Shown one piece after another: positions 23,126-36,700 of a DNA stretch of 64,000 nucleotides. Origin of the DNA: Siphonodentalium dalli (taxonomy: Eukaryota > Mollusca > Scaphopoda > Gadilida > Siphonodentaliidae). The translations under genes and the position numbers were made by a program. The stretch covers positions 66,713,127-66,777,126 of the forward strand of contig CP136061.1 of NCBI GenBank assembly GCA_032622095.1. Reading direction: 5' to 3'. Position 1 is the first letter of the stretch; each line of letters starts with the position of its first letter. The notes below the pieces were generated by a model. It was not told the DNA's origin. It did no database searches and worked only from the letters and a program-made list of their open reading frames with translations.

Positions 23126-24399
23126 TACTGAAAATATTAAACTATATACATATATATTATTGCTTACAAGAAAATGAAATCTGACGTCTAAATGACTTAA
23201 TCAGTTTAATTAATTTATCAGTTGTCTTTGACGAAAATGTCAATGGGAGTGTTGCTGTCACGTCTTGGGCTATTGTTCGTCCCCAGCCGGTTTATATTAA
23301 CCCCTGAATAACGATACATTCTATTGCGATTTTGAATTACTATACCCACGACTGTCGAGGCGCCCCACGGACCCGTATGCAGGAATTATGTATATGTTGT
23401 AGTTGCTTGACGTTGACCATGTTTTAGCAACTCCTTGAACGCACATATTGGTTACAGCTATAGTGACGCGTTAGTCCAAGTCTGTATTAGACTGCCCAAG
23501 CAGTTCCTCGTCAGGTTGATGTCAGTGGCAGGAATGAATATTTTATTTTGTGCGGTTGCTGGACGCTAACAGGGTGTATTCTGTAATGCTGGTTTCATCA
23601 ACCCCTTAAATACAGACATTAGCTATAGGAGTGGTACGGGATAATATAGTCATATATGCCCATAACGTAACATATACAATACGCTAACGCAGGGGTGTAC
23701 CACTTCCCCTCGTTGAGATATGCAATGGTCAGACCGGAATATATAGCCCCCCTGTTGGGGGATCGTAGCTCTTGCGTTAATGTCGCCAAATGGCCAGGAA
23801 CCCCTGCATCTGTCCACCCAATTCTGATATTTTCAACTGCTCACCACTACGTGTAGCCTAAATAAAACCATATACCATTGGGAAATATTGGCCGTATATA
23901 TATACCACTACCCATGTTATACAAATTATCAAACTATACTGTCGGATAAATTGCACAAGTTTGTACAGGTTGTCATATAATGATATATATGCTAATATTT
24001 TCCTTTTATGTCGTTAACCCTTGAGTTCCCGCTAATCCGAAATTCTAACTAGATCTATCAATTTGGGATGCATATTCCTAATGTCAGTCTTAAAGGGCCA
24101 CAAAGCCTTTAGCATATTGTTATAAACAATAAGAAACGTAGAATAAATTGTGTCTAAGCTTTTTATTCCCGATGTGTTTGCATAGCTGGTGTGTTCACTT
24201 TTACAAAAACGTTTCATAATTTTATGTGATATCAATGTTAAGAATAATTATGTTTTATAGTATGATGCAAAACATGGAGAAAGGCGACAACTATCGTCAA
24301 AAAATGTTTTACGTATAAGTAAGCATTCCGTACGCATCATCCCACTTTCTAGAACTAATTGTGTTGATATGATTCACGCTCTTGTGGTTAAAGAAAATA

Positions 24400-25400
24400 C
24401 ATGTCCTGTATCCATCATGGTATTTTTATGTCTTTAAATAAAATTCGACGTGGATTTTCATTGGACATATTCAAAATTTCTTGTACAAATCTAACTTTGA
24501 ACTTATTTTTGGAGCGCCGTTTAGTTTTGTTGTACGTATTATTAGCACTCCTAATATTGAGATTCTCAGTCGTAGGATATCTCTTGTATCTATTTCTCGC
24601 CGAGTTATACATTCGACGTGCCATAGAGCACGACCCATCAAACCACTCGTTAACTAGTTTCCGTTTGATTTTTGATCTGTTTTCCTTAATTGGGCGAGTT
24701 ATAATTGGTCGCACAATTTCAGTCAGTTTTCATGAAACGATGACACATTAAGAATAACAAGGTAATTTTCGGATGTTAGGTTATCGTTACAACCGTCTAT
24801 CAGACCATTGATTTCAAACAAATTACCACGAAGAGCTGAGGAAATCAGTTCAGTTTTTTTCAGAATCCCGGTCATTTCATGAGAACCGGACTACATTTAC
24901 CTTTATACTGCTAGTATTCAGTTTCTGGAAATGTTGCATCAACAGAAAATATCAGAGGGGCTTGGTCAGAGAATTAATTAGGACACAATGCATTAAATTC
25001 AACACTATTTGATAAATCTTGATACATTGTGGTATAGCATAGTGGTAATGGTAATAATGTATAGCATGTATATAGCGTTATTTGTACCAGAGTCCATATT
25101 TTGCCTTTTCTGAAAACATAACTCAATTTCGGTATATATGGATTATATTTTAAGAAGTCATCAATTAAACCTGTTCTACTATTCAGGTCAACACATATCA
25201 TGAACATATTATCATTGTCAGAGTATACCTTAGGTAGCGATTCGATAACATCAAAGAAGTCAACATCATCTCTACGATAGAACACTGAAGTTTTCATGGA
25301 GAATTTACAAATGACATTAATATGATATTTTTTTGGAGACATAAAGGTGATTTCGCTATTTTGCATATCAAGTACCGAACCACGGACTCCTGTATAATTT
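24400..25400 (-). pseudogene. LINE fragment, endonuclease and linker, inverted
   Basis: On the minus strand, 25366-24974 contains FFDVIESLPKVYSDND and CVDLNSRTGLIDDFL, the AP-endonuclease DxN motif region. 24714-24415 contains WFDGSCSMARRMYNSARNRY, the basic linker usually found before the reverse transcriptase. The reverse transcriptase itself is missing. It abuts a plus-strand C-terminal fragment. Confidence 0.65.
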
Positions 25401-25489
25401 GAACAAATGGAGTAATATCATTTCTCGTTATCATGTTCTATTGACATGATGGACATCATATCCAGGAAGGTAATCAAGTGCTTACTGAT

Positions 25490-26367
25490 GAATGATCATC
25501 ATCCTGCATGTCGAGGTCGCTCTTAAATTGTTCGACTCGACTGTAGTTCCAATTATGTTATATGGCTGCGAAATATGGGGGTTCGAAAATATGAAAGAAA
25601 TTGAGAGCGTACATTTAAAATTCTGCAAAATATTGATGAACATGAAGACCAGCACTCAGAATTACACGGTGTATGGGGAACTAGGCAGATACCCATTGGC
25701 CATAATGGCAAAGCAGAGAATAGTAAGCTACTGGTCGAGACTCGTGACGGGAGAGGGGTCCGTTCTGTCCAAGAAACTATATGATATCTTGTTTCGTCTT
25801 GTGGATCACGACGGTAAACTCTTTAGACATATTAACATTACTAAAACAATAATACACTCAGCTGGTTTTGGCGTGGCGTGGTCGAACCAGGCACAGTTAA
25901 TAGACAGCCAGAAAAAAGACATAAACAAAACTTTGATTGACCAGTTTACTCAGCAATGGTGGTTAGATATAGAATCGTCATCACGAGGAATATTTTAAAA
26001 AGAACTGAAGTCAACACTCCGCTTAGAAAACTATATTACCGATTTCGCCTTCAGTCTGAGAAAATATTTGATAAATATACGTACATGCAATCATAGATTG
26101 GAAGTAGAAATAAGTAGATGGGGAAAGCGAGGAGCAAAAAGAGATGTATGTAGCTTGTAAAAGAATGAACTGGGTGATGAATACCATTTTGTTATGAAGT
26201 GCGCCAACTTGAGGTACCTGCGGGTAAAATACATATCCGAACATTATTGGAATCCACCATCTAAGAAAAAGTTTTACGAGCTACTGACAAAGTCTGGTCG
26301 CGTTGACTTGAGACAATTAACGCTTTATCTGAAATTAGCGTTCAAATACAGAAATAGAAATTTATAG
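25490..26367 (+). pseudogene. LINE fragment, C-terminal part
   Basis: LFDSTVVPIMLYGCEIWGF and YWSRLVTGEG closely resemble the LINE at 246-1761. The frame continues past stops at 25996 and about 26158 to NELGDEYHFVMKCANLRYLR and ends at TAG 26365. It is the same family as the first LINE, independently decayed. Confidence 0.8.
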
Positions 26368-26409
26368 CTGAATACATTTTATTAATGTTGTTGAAATATC
26401 AAGTCAAAA

Positions 26410-26790
26410 TTTTATGGCTGCTGTTGTTGTTGTTGTTGTTAGTATTATTATTAGTATTGATATAAGACATCCTCGAAAAGTATACTGATAGAACGTATTA
26501 GATGAATATAAAAACGACGATAATGAGGACTGACGATGGTTAACAGAGAGACTACCACCATATCTATCAACCAATCTTCTTCTATCTCCTTCTATCTTAT
26601 TATTCTTCTTATCTTCTTCTTCTTTTCCTCTTCTTCTTCTTCTTTTCCTCTTCTTCTTTTTCTGCTTCTTCTTCTTCTCCATTTTCTGTCTTCTTTTATG
26701 CATATGTATATATTTCGCACTAAGCACTTTGTAAATATTTCGAATTCATGTCTTAGAGATTAAATCATAGCATAGCATAGCATGTGCGGG
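26410..26790. repeat. Microsatellites (TTG)n, (CTT)n and (CATAG)n
   Basis: TGTTGTTGTTGTTGTTG at about 26412, CTT/TTC-rich tracts at 26575-26695 and CATAGCATAGCATAGCATAG at about 26766. Open frames here encode only Ser/Phe or Lys/Arg runs and are artefacts. Confidence 0.9.
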
Positions 26791-27414
26791 CCCATGAGCG
26801 TACAACCACAAGCGTAAACTGTTATCAGTTCCGATGTGACCCCATTTTACCACATCAGTAACCCCCAGTTGTATAACTTTTTTCTATAAATATTTTTAAC
26901 GACAAATGTTTGCATGGTGCAAGTTCAGTCTGACCGATTCATGGGTCTCAGATTTATTAAGATGACTTTGTGAATTCAAACTAAAAATATATTGGTAGAA
27001 AGTTTGGCTGTGTTTGAATGCCTGTCATAGGTTGGGTCTATGGTTCCAAATACCTGTGGTTTTCAGCTAAGTATGTTATTCTGAATGAACAAAATAATTC
27101 CGTATGCATGTACATACTAATTAATCATTGGATTTTATTTAGGGACGGAAAAAGATTTTACATAACTCGACTCAATCGGCTGAATTCTGGTCTCTGGTCA
27201 AGACCACCCTAATAATCACGGTGTTCCAAGTCAGGACTTGGTCTCGCGAAACCACCTGGTCCAAGCGTGGGATTGACGGATTATTGTACAATCAACGACA
27301 GTCAACAACAATCTATGGACAAAAGCGTGCTGCGCTCTGCATCGAGATTGATGTGTTGGTGTCGCCAAACCTGAGTACGTGAAAGCGGATTGTCTCCGTG
27401 CTGTGTAGCGGTAC

Positions 27415-27750
27415 ATGTATGCCGTCGCCGTTAGATAGGGATCAAGGGGCAGGGGTGGTGCGCATTTCTCACCCTCTATGCGGATGTCACGACGTTGTCA
27501 GTTTTACGGGTGGAGGAAAGTCAACGCAGAGAGTAACTTTCACCAAGAAATCACTCCGCTGTGTGTAGAAACCACCGACCACGGAAATCAACCGAAAAAC
27601 TTGCCCAGATACACGAAACCGATTATCATCCCTTAGCGTGGATCGCGAATTAATCCGCGCTTGTCAGTATTCGAACCAGCTTCATCGGTGCTAGAGGGCA
27701 TATGGCGGCATAATGCACTGAGCATTCTACCGACCGGACCACCGGGGTCC
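27415..27750 (-). mobile_element. tRNA-derived SINE, probable
   Basis: On the minus strand, CGGTCGGTAGAATGCTCAG (27714-27733 region) is box-A-like and GGTTCGAATACTGAC (27663-27677) is box-B-like, with tRNA-like spacing. Downstream it reads CTTTCCTCCACCC and AAACTGACAACGTCGTGACA, resembling the conserved central domain seen in some metazoan SINEs. No A-tail or target duplication was located. Confidence 0.55.
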
Positions 27751-27759
27751 TTTCCAATC

Positions 27760-29750
27760 AATGTATAGTGTAAAATATTGTGTGTTCAGATCAAGAACCA
27801 ACTATATATTGTTCAACTTTGAGTCAAAATATTACATTGAAATTACATTCAGTTCAAGGTATTCCACCCGCCCATACCTGGGTTATTGCGTTAGGTTTGT
27901 AATTTCTAACTGGTTCAGACAATGAGGTATATACATGTATCAATTATAATATTGCAAACTTAAAGAGGAGATATTCAGTTGTCCCTGGAGTTGTGAATTT
28001 AGTGGTGTGCAAATGGAAATGATAAGTTAAACACCCCGACCCCAACAAAACCCTTTAGTCACGTCCCTGCATGTTTCGCTCATGCCGCCACTCCCCTGTT
28101 CGGGACTATTATGACTGTACGGTAACGGCTGAAATTGTCAATTCCATGTCTTATAATTTAAGTCATGCTGTGAACGTGGTGTTTTAAAGTTGGAACGTCG
28201 GGTTTCCTAAATATACTCATGTTTGTTGTCGCAACCAAACTTTGGTCAAACTTTTAGCAGCTAGGAATGGCATGCATTCCTGGAAGAACCTGACAAAATA
28301 AGTGAAATTGTTTTATTTCTGTGATTTTTGGAATTGTTTGTTTGTTTTTTTGTACCGGCACCAAAACTCGATTCTTTTCCCAATTTCGGTCAAATTTTTG
28401 AATGAAATGATAATCAGTTGAAAACATTTAGAACCATTATTGTAGGGGATATCAGGTGGGAATTTCCAACAACTGTAATAATGAGGTACCTGTTGGAAAT
28501 TTTCAATTCATTGGGGTGAGAGGTATATATTTATATTTTTTGCTGTTATATTGTAAATCCAGTCCAGCAATAATTTATTCCCAAATGATGAATTGGTGCT
28601 TTCAAAATTAGCTCCGACCTCAATTCATTTCACTCTATCATTCCCTATTTAGGCGACCACACCCATCGATAACATATTGCGCGTAGATAGTAGCACGAAA
28701 ATCTGACTTAATCCACCTAACGGTAGTATGCTTCAAACAACACAATGATATTATAAGCAAGAAAACCATAGTCAGAAATGGTAACGCCACCAAGATTATG
28801 GTATTACATATAAATAGAAATTATAAAAAATACATAAAATATTTTGATAACAATTGCGTTTAAGCAAGTAATCCTTCAAATTATTACTAACAAAGTAAAC
28901 GACTGTGGGGTCACTCAACAGATTATAAAGACTTGGACATAGTATACTGTAAATACTAAAATTTAAATGAAATAATTAAAAGATAAAATTTAGCAAGTAG
29001 TAAAAGTTAAATTTTCTCATTTTTGTTTTGGTTAAATAAAGCAATAATTTAAATGTAACATTTGGTTTAAAAAAAATTATTGACCGTAGCTCTTCCAATA
29101 ATTGCGCGACTGACCTGGTCAATTGTTCTTAAGAAGTTGTTTTGATAATTACTATGGAGGGAAATAGTTGTGGCTTCGCAAGTAATTACCTTGGTGACGT
29201 GATGTTAACAAATCTGAACTCCAGTTAACCAAGGACGCTTCATACCAAATATAAGGTGAATTATTAATTCTTTAGAAGTTGTTTTAAGATTTACTATGGA
29301 GGGAAAGAATTGTGGTGCTGGCTTCGCAACTATTTGACCTCATTGTAACAAATATAAATATTAGTCACTCAGGCAATAGATGTATCTATTCTGTATATTA
29401 ACTTATTGGGTCTTACGTGTCTTGAGATGTCTAAATAGTTTTCGATGGACAGATCGCGCAAGGGACCCACGCCAATCTTCTCTGTTGGGATTCCAATTGT
29501 TGGCTCATTAAATAGGCACATATGATTAAGATACAGTCGCACGCTCCCGTAAGTCGGGTTTTGGATCACAGTTAATGAAAATATCATTGAAATAATCGGT
29601 TTCCCCCAATAAACATCCATATATTGAATATACATGTTTTGGAGCAGAATTAGGCAGTCCATATTGGACGCCATCATGGAATTTATTTTGTTTTGATTTT
29701 CACACATAATTATTAATTATATGGATGGAGTTCTCATTAAACCTCACATC
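27760..29750. other. Intergenic, no gene seen
   Basis: AT-rich sequence with scattered repeat-like fragments. A 112-codon minus-strand frame (29369-29707) has no recognisable motif and is probably chance. Confidence 0.4.
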
Positions 29751-29761
29751 CTTGTATTGGT

Positions 29762-30232
29762 TACAGTAATACCCAAAGTAATTGACCACTTAACCACATC
29801 AGAATTATTGGTAATTTTTCAGGATTTGAAATCCTGAAAATTTACCAATAATTTTGCTGTGGTCAATTACTTTGGACATTACTGTATGAGGATTGAGTTA
29901 TCATTAAACCTCAAATCCTTATATTGGTTACAGTAATGCCCAAAGTAATTGACCACTTAACCACAGCAGAATTATGTATTTTTTCAGCATTTACAATCCT
30001 CAAATTACCCATTATTCTGCTGTGGTTAAGTGGTCAATTGCTTTGAACATTACTGTATGATGATTGAGTTATCATTAAACCTCAAATCCTTATATTGGTT
30101 ACAGTAATGCCCAAAGTAATTGACCCTTTAACCACAGCATATTTATGGGTAATTTTTCAGGATTTAGAATCATGAAAAAATACACACAATTTTGCTGTGG
30201 TTAAGTGATGAATTACTTTGGACATTACTGTA
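29762..30232. repeat. Three tandem palindromes (mariner-type MITE-like)
   Basis: Palindromes 29762-29886, 29929-30057 and 30100-30232 each start TACAGTAATRCCCAAAGTAA and end with the reverse complement ATTACTGTA, centred on a CAGGATTT-like turn. Spacers of about 43 bp (GATTGAGTTATCATTAAACC) give periods of 167 and 171 bp. TA at both edges suits a Tc1/mariner-derived MITE amplified in tandem. Confidence 0.85.
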
Positions 30233-30239
30233 TGTAGAT

Positions 30240-31740
30240 GGAGTTAAACCTCACATCAGTGTGTTGGGGATTTGGACCTTGACTTGGGACCTTTGGTTTT
30301 TAACGCAACAAATGCGCGTACACCGTATACACAAATTTGTTATGTAACCAGAGTTTTTCTTGGATAAGATGAGTTTGAAGCCTGCTTACATTTCAAAATG
30401 TTGTCAGTTTTGTATTGTCTGCAGCGGATCTCGACGCTTTGAAGCAAAAGTTACAAAAGATAAAATGTGTATGTGACGAGACTATAATACAAATGAAAAA
30501 ATAAATTGAGGAAGGGGTGGGCGATACCGGGAACTAAGGGTTGAACCGATATAAATTTGTAGAGCAATAACGACCAATGTTGACATATTATGCATATCAA
30601 CTCTACTGTTGCAACAAGGCTATAAAATAGGGGGGTGTCAGAATCTTAGTCATCTCTATATAGTGCCAGAATAGTCATTTATGGAGTTCTATAAGATGTT
30701 GGGTTGGTTATATGGACTCGGAGAAAAAAGGGGTTTGTACCGATGAAGTTGATGAACTGACAAAAATTAGTGGATCGATGTTGCCATGTAATGCATCGTG
30801 ACTATACTAAAGCAGCAATTATATAAAATTGGGGGGGGGGGGTCTGAAATTATCTCTATAGTTGGCACCAGGATTATATAGAAAGGAATAGCAATTGATA
30901 TACATATACGGTATACTATAGTAATACCATAGACATATAAGTACAAGTATCACGAGATAAAATATTACGTAACATGACTATATACCGATGAAAGAAATAA
31001 ATAAATTGGACCGGGATTAGAGGTTGGGTTGGTTATATGTGGATAATTGGATATGGAATTCATACCGATGAAACGATACAAATTAGTGGAGCGATAAAGA
31101 CACTTAGTCAGGCTACGCGGGGGAAATAGGGGTTGATACGATAGACCGAAATAAATTTGTCGAGTGATAATGACCAATGTTGACGTATAAAGTAACGCGA
31201 CTGTACTGTCACACAATTATCAGGTAGAACCGGTCAAATATGACAGGGTACAGCACGTAATTATTTCCTAGATCGAAGAATTTTTTTATTTTTTTTTCGA
31301 TGATAAATTTTAGCATGGGATTTGCCATTAAAATCGATTTATGTCTATAAAACTGTCATTTTTCAAAATTTTGAGCTGAAACTTGGTATGGTGTGTATGT
31401 GTATAATACTACTATATTCTTAAAATGACAGAGTTCAGCGCGTAATTATGTTTTAGATGGAAGAAATTGAATTTGTTTTCGATAAAAAATTTACAGCGTG
31501 TACGGCCTACGGGTCATTGAGTATGCTCAATTTTTGTAAACAAACTTTTGTCAATAGCCGTTTTGGTCAAACTAAACCTTCTTCGACCGGGACAGCAGAT
31601 CCGAATAGTAGCTAAGATGTATTTAGATAGAATTATCAAAAGAATATGACCGATCAGGGTACATTTTAAGAGAATAGAGCGGAGAAATCTTGGTGATAAT
31701 TCCAGAAAATAAAGATGGAGGTGAATCACAATTAAACTTC
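30240..31740. other. Intergenic, weak diverged repeats
   Basis: Diverged copies of a segment with AAATTTGT.GAGYRATAA.GACCAATGTTGAC occur near 30555 and 31150, and similar phrases near 30750. A G-tract lies at about 30831. No gene was recognised. Confidence 0.45.
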
Positions 31741-31761
31741 CCACAATGCACTTCACTAAAC

Positions 31762-32215
31762 CAGGGGTTCTCAATGGGTTACACATTATTTTCAGTCTAT
31801 CAGATTATTTATATTTTCAACAACAAGTGACTTTAAGTTTACAATTTCAGCCTGTCCTGACTCTATCGATACGATTTAACACATTTTCAAAAACGTATTA
31901 TACACCGGTGGCGTTAACTTTACAATTTAAGCATCTACGTGATTCTATCGGTACGATTGAGTAAGGTACAAACAAGAATACATCAGGGGCTCCCAATGGG
32001 TTATATATTATTTTCAGTCTATCAAATTATTTATATTTTCAACAACATATTATTACACCGGTGACTTTAAGTTTACAATTTCAGCCTGTCCTGACTCTAT
32101 CGATACGATTTATCATATTTTCATAAACATATTATACACCGGTGACGTTAACTTTACAATTTCGGCATCTGCGTGATTCTATCGGTACGATTGAGTAAGG
32201 TACACAAAATCTCCA
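31762..32215. repeat. Two-unit 222-bp tandem repeat with internal sub-repeats
   Basis: The units start CAGGGGTTC at 31762 and CAGGGGCTC at 31984. Within each, TACACCGGTG..GTTAA.TTTACAATTT and a CTATCGRTACGATT block occur twice about 90 bp apart, so this is a higher-order repeat. Confidence 0.85.
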
Positions 32216-32219
32216 AGAA

Positions 32220-33770
32220 TACATTCGCCCTGTCCACCACACAATATCAAACTCACAGAAGCTAGAAACACCACAGGTGGCGTAATAAAACTCCATTGTA
32301 AAGCCAACTAAACGCACGCATGATTTACAACAATTACCAATCTGTATCATTACTGCGAAATCTCGTCTCAGGTTCAAGTTCGGTTTATACAAAAATCTCA
32401 GACCAGGAGGGGGGGGGGTACTAGGTCTCAGTTGTAGACTATTACATATAACACACATAATTATAGATTATATTAAATTGTGTCATGTGCATATATAATA
32501 ATAATCTACTATCTACACGGCATATACCAATATAACACAATTCCTATTTGGTTAACATAAAGATAAATGCTTCCAAAAATTACTTATGTTTCTGTTACCA
32601 GAACTTGCACGTTACCACATGGTTCGAATTATGAACAGACCGACACAGACTTGAATGCCAATGAGAAGGCAAACCTTGGATTACGTAAACCTTAGTTTCA
32701 AAAAGACGAGAATACGGACCAGTGCGGACAAATAATCCCAGCTTTCTCGCTCCAAAGCTGGGTAACACATTGCGATCACCGTGGTTTGGGCTTGGTCTAG
32801 ACTATAGTTTACGCGAAACCTGGTCTAGACCAGAGACCAGAATTCTGCCGATTGTCTTCAGAGTGAAATTGAAATAGTCAGTTGTTGGATCACGGAATAT
32901 TATAGAGGACCTATAATGCCAAGTCAGTTGTGTGAATAGCTATAACATAGTATGTAATTAACTCTATATATGAGTGACGAGTCAGTTTAGATCGGTCCAA
33001 AAATCGGCGTGAAAAATTATTATTATTTAAAAAAATATATATAATTAAAAAATTTGGTGCATAAATGTACATGTCACAGGCGATATAACAATAGAGAATA
33101 TAACAAATATAACAAATCACTCCTTTTGGGCATGTTTTAGACCCAAAACCACCGCAGTAATGATAGTGACAATTTCTGAAATGTGAAAAACTTAACTTAT
33201 AGATTATTACGTTGGTTTCATAATAAAATATTGTTTACGCTAAGTTTGTTGTATTAAAACTGAGGAATATATACATGACCACGTTCTAATAGTTTACATG
33301 ACATATTTCTTGGGAGATACCAATGTTACAAACAAAACATATTCAATTCAGTGAGAACAAAATCTCCATTGAATATCAAATATCTCGCGCAAATATTTAA
33401 TAAACACTCAAAATACATAACAAATAATATATAATTCATGCGTAAATTATCACACGGTGTTGTGGTCAATACCATTTACAAGCAAACCGGTGGTTGACAG
33501 CCGAATCGACGCGGCAGTCAGTATAATTAGCTGGAAACTTCTAGTGGGGTCGATACCCCGCCAGCGCTCTATACAGAGGGGTGTCGCGTTTTAACACAAT
33601 GTTCGCGTCATGTTTCTTCTTCTTCAGACTACGGCTTGCAGTCAATGTCTGACTATAATAAGCCACCTGGAGGACATGATTGGTCTAAACTGATGACTCT
33701 TTCGGTGTTAATCAGATGATAGAGATGTTAATGAGTCACATTGATTTAAATTTTGTGCGTCATCAGGATT
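32220..33770. other. Intergenic, no gene seen
   Basis: Contains a segment at 32770-32873 that is the inverse of 27168-27260. A tRNA-like GGGGTCGATACCCC at about 33546 may mark a decayed SINE. Otherwise nothing was recognised. Confidence 0.4.
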
Positions 33771-33779
33771 TGTGTTTTA

Positions 33780-36700
33780 CTTGTGTTGGTGTTTTTTGCT
33801 ATATATATAGCATTAAATCAGTTAAAAGTATTTACAATCGTTGGTGGTTTAGAGAAGTTAGCGTCGCTTGCGCCTCGCATCAGTGACTGGATGATGTCTG
33901 CAGTCAGTTTAGATTTGAAGATTTTAGGGCCGGGTGGTAAGGTTAATGCTGCTGGTAATAGGTTAAATTCTGCTATGGTTCTGGGGAAGAAAGAATAGTA
34001 GTGGGCGTCTATGCTTAAAGATATGGTGTGGAATGTTAGCTTCTGTTCATCATTGTATCTTGTAGTAGTGGTTTTATGGATTAGGAATTTATTTGGGTAT
34101 GTTAAAAGTTCCTTGTTGATTATTTTGGAGAATACAGTTAGTCTGGTATGAGTTCGGCGCTCTTCAAGTTTTTTGCAATTTTATTTCACTGAGCATGTTG
34201 GTTACCGAGCTGGTGTAAAGGTAGAAAATGAATATAAATCTGGCTGCTCTTTGGACCGATTCTAACATGCTAATTTGATCTTCGTTGTGTGGGTCCAAGA
34301 CGATGGTTGAATATTCCATTATAGGTCTTATACGTTCTGAGTATGCTCGTTCTTTGATGGTGCGGTTTGGGATTTTTATGTTACGTTTTAGGAAACCAAG
34401 GATTTTGTTGGCTTTGGATGCGGCGTTTTTTTACTTGTCATCTCATCTCAGGTCACTTGGATGGTAACGCCCAGATACTTGACAGATGATATTTTTTCAA
34501 GTGAGTGCCCGTTCAGGAGGTATTTACAGTCAAAATGGGTTTATTTTCTCGCTACACGTAACAAGTTACATGTAATGGGATGGAAAGCCATGAACCAGTC
34601 ACTCTCCCATTTGGCTGCAATGTCGATGTCAATTTGCAGCTCGGCCAGGTCGTTGGTATTGCGAATTGGAGCGATAAATTACACTGTCATCTGCAAATAG
34701 TCGTAAGGTGCTGTGTTTAGGTATTCATTAAAGTCGTTTATGTATAGGAGAAAGAGGATGGGGCCCATGATCAATCCCTGTGGTACCCCAGAGGTAACTG
34801 GTAAGTTAGAAGATTTATGTCCTTCCAGGAGAAGTGCTTGGGGACGGTTAGATAGAAAGTTTGAGACCCCATCAGTGGTCTGCTGATTGAAACCATCATA
34901 CTTAATTTTGTATATTAATCTATCGTGGGGAACTTTATCAAAGGCTTTGGAGAAGTCCATAACTATAATGTCAGTTTGTGTACCTTTATTTTGAAGTTTT
35001 CAGAAATTTCAAGGATAAATTCAATTAGTTTGGTTTCGCAGGAATGTTCGCGTCTAAACCGTGTTGTTTTTCATAGAGGATGTTATTTGATTCCAGGAAG
35101 TTCATGATTTTACTGCTGATTATGTTTTAAGATTATGCATGATATACAGGTGAGTGAGATTGGTCGATAGTTTATAGGGTCGTTCTTGTTTCCCTTTTTG
35201 TAGACGGGGCATACATGGACACATTTCCAATCGTAAGGGATTGTACCAGTTTTCAGAGAGAAATTGTAAATGTGTGTGAGAATAATAGGAGCAATGGTAT
35301 GGCTTAGGGTTTTAAGGATGAATTCATGAATGTTGTCTGTCCTATGACATTGATAAGTTTAATAGTAGATTTCTGTACTCCATTTTCTGTCACAGTGAAG
35401 CACTCCATCTTTGAGAATGGGCTTGGGCCATTGTCAGGGATAGGCATGTCTTTCTCTATAGCGAAGGATTGTTTGAATTGGGCATTTATAATGTTTGCTT
35501 TTTGGATTGGGTCATTGATCAGGATGTCGCCTTTCAGGAGGGGCGGGTGGATTTTGAGTCTGCTTTCTGTGTCCTTATATAAGAGAAGAGTGTCTTGGTG
35601 TTGGTTCTTTTTGCATGTTTAAAGCACAGGCCCCTGGGGATAAATGCCAGATATACCAATGTATACTATAACAGTGACTGGTATAGTATATATTGGTATA
35701 TCTGCTATTTCCCCCAGGGACCTGTGGTTTAAATGGGTCTTCTTAATCTGGAATTGGTGGGGGGGGGGGGGGGGGGTCAAGTATCATACTGTTTATGTGG
35801 TTCCAGTATGCTGTTCTAGTTTCTTTTTGGATTTGTGATCTGATGTTTCTGGTGTGTCCTTTTTTGTACATGCGTTTTAGTCTTCGTATCTTTCTTCTGG
35901 GTGATGTGCTTACCCAGGGCAGTTTTTGATGTTTTTTGGTGGATCGGCATGGGATGTTTTTATTGCATGATTTCAAGAAGGTCCTCATTTTTTTTGTCAA
36001 GGGTGCTCCAGTAGATATTCATATCAAGGGGTATGTTTGTGAGGTCCGCATTTTTGTAGAGGTGGATAGTGGATATTGTTTGAGCATGTCAGATCGAATT
36101 CTGATACAATGTTATGATCTGCTGCTGCTATTGGAGGGTATGTTTCAGAGTTTGTCATGAGAGAGGGCTTGTTTGTGAACACTAGGTCCAGTTTTCTGTT
36201 GTGCCTTGTGTGTTCTGTGACCATTTGGGTCAGAGAAGCGTCAGAAGTTATGTCTATAAGCTTTGAGTGTATATCAGTGTATTTTGATCCAGGCAATACT
36301 TGTGGGACTGTCCAGTCAATATACCATAGGTTGAAATCTCCACTTAGTATGACTGTGGCGTTTGATGACTGTTTTAGGCGGTTGAGGGATTCTCTTAGTT
36401 GTGTTATGAATTTGTCATCTGGCGGTTTGTAGTAGTTACCAATAATCAATTTGTGGAAGTTTACAAATGTTTGTTCAGCCCACACGATTTTGCAATTGGT
36501 ATTCAGTTCATATACTTCATGTGAGATAAATTTGTTACTAATTGCCAAGAGTACGCCCCCATAGGATAGGCCATTCTTGCTCGGGGGTCTGTCCCGACGG
36601 TAAACTGTGAAGTCATCACTGGGGAAATACTCATACGATGATATGGACTGTGCAAGCCATGTTTCAGAGCCACAGATTATATCTGGATAATCACACCAAG

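Noticed and set aside
26404-26763. Lys/Arg- and Ser/Phe-rich frames
   Set aside because: Both strands of a CTT microsatellite.
29369-29707. 112-codon minus-strand frame
   Set aside because: No motif, no splice context and AT-rich composition; likely chance.
33510-33560. tRNA-like GGGGTCGATACCCC
   Set aside because: No cloverleaf could be drawn; at most a decayed SINE.
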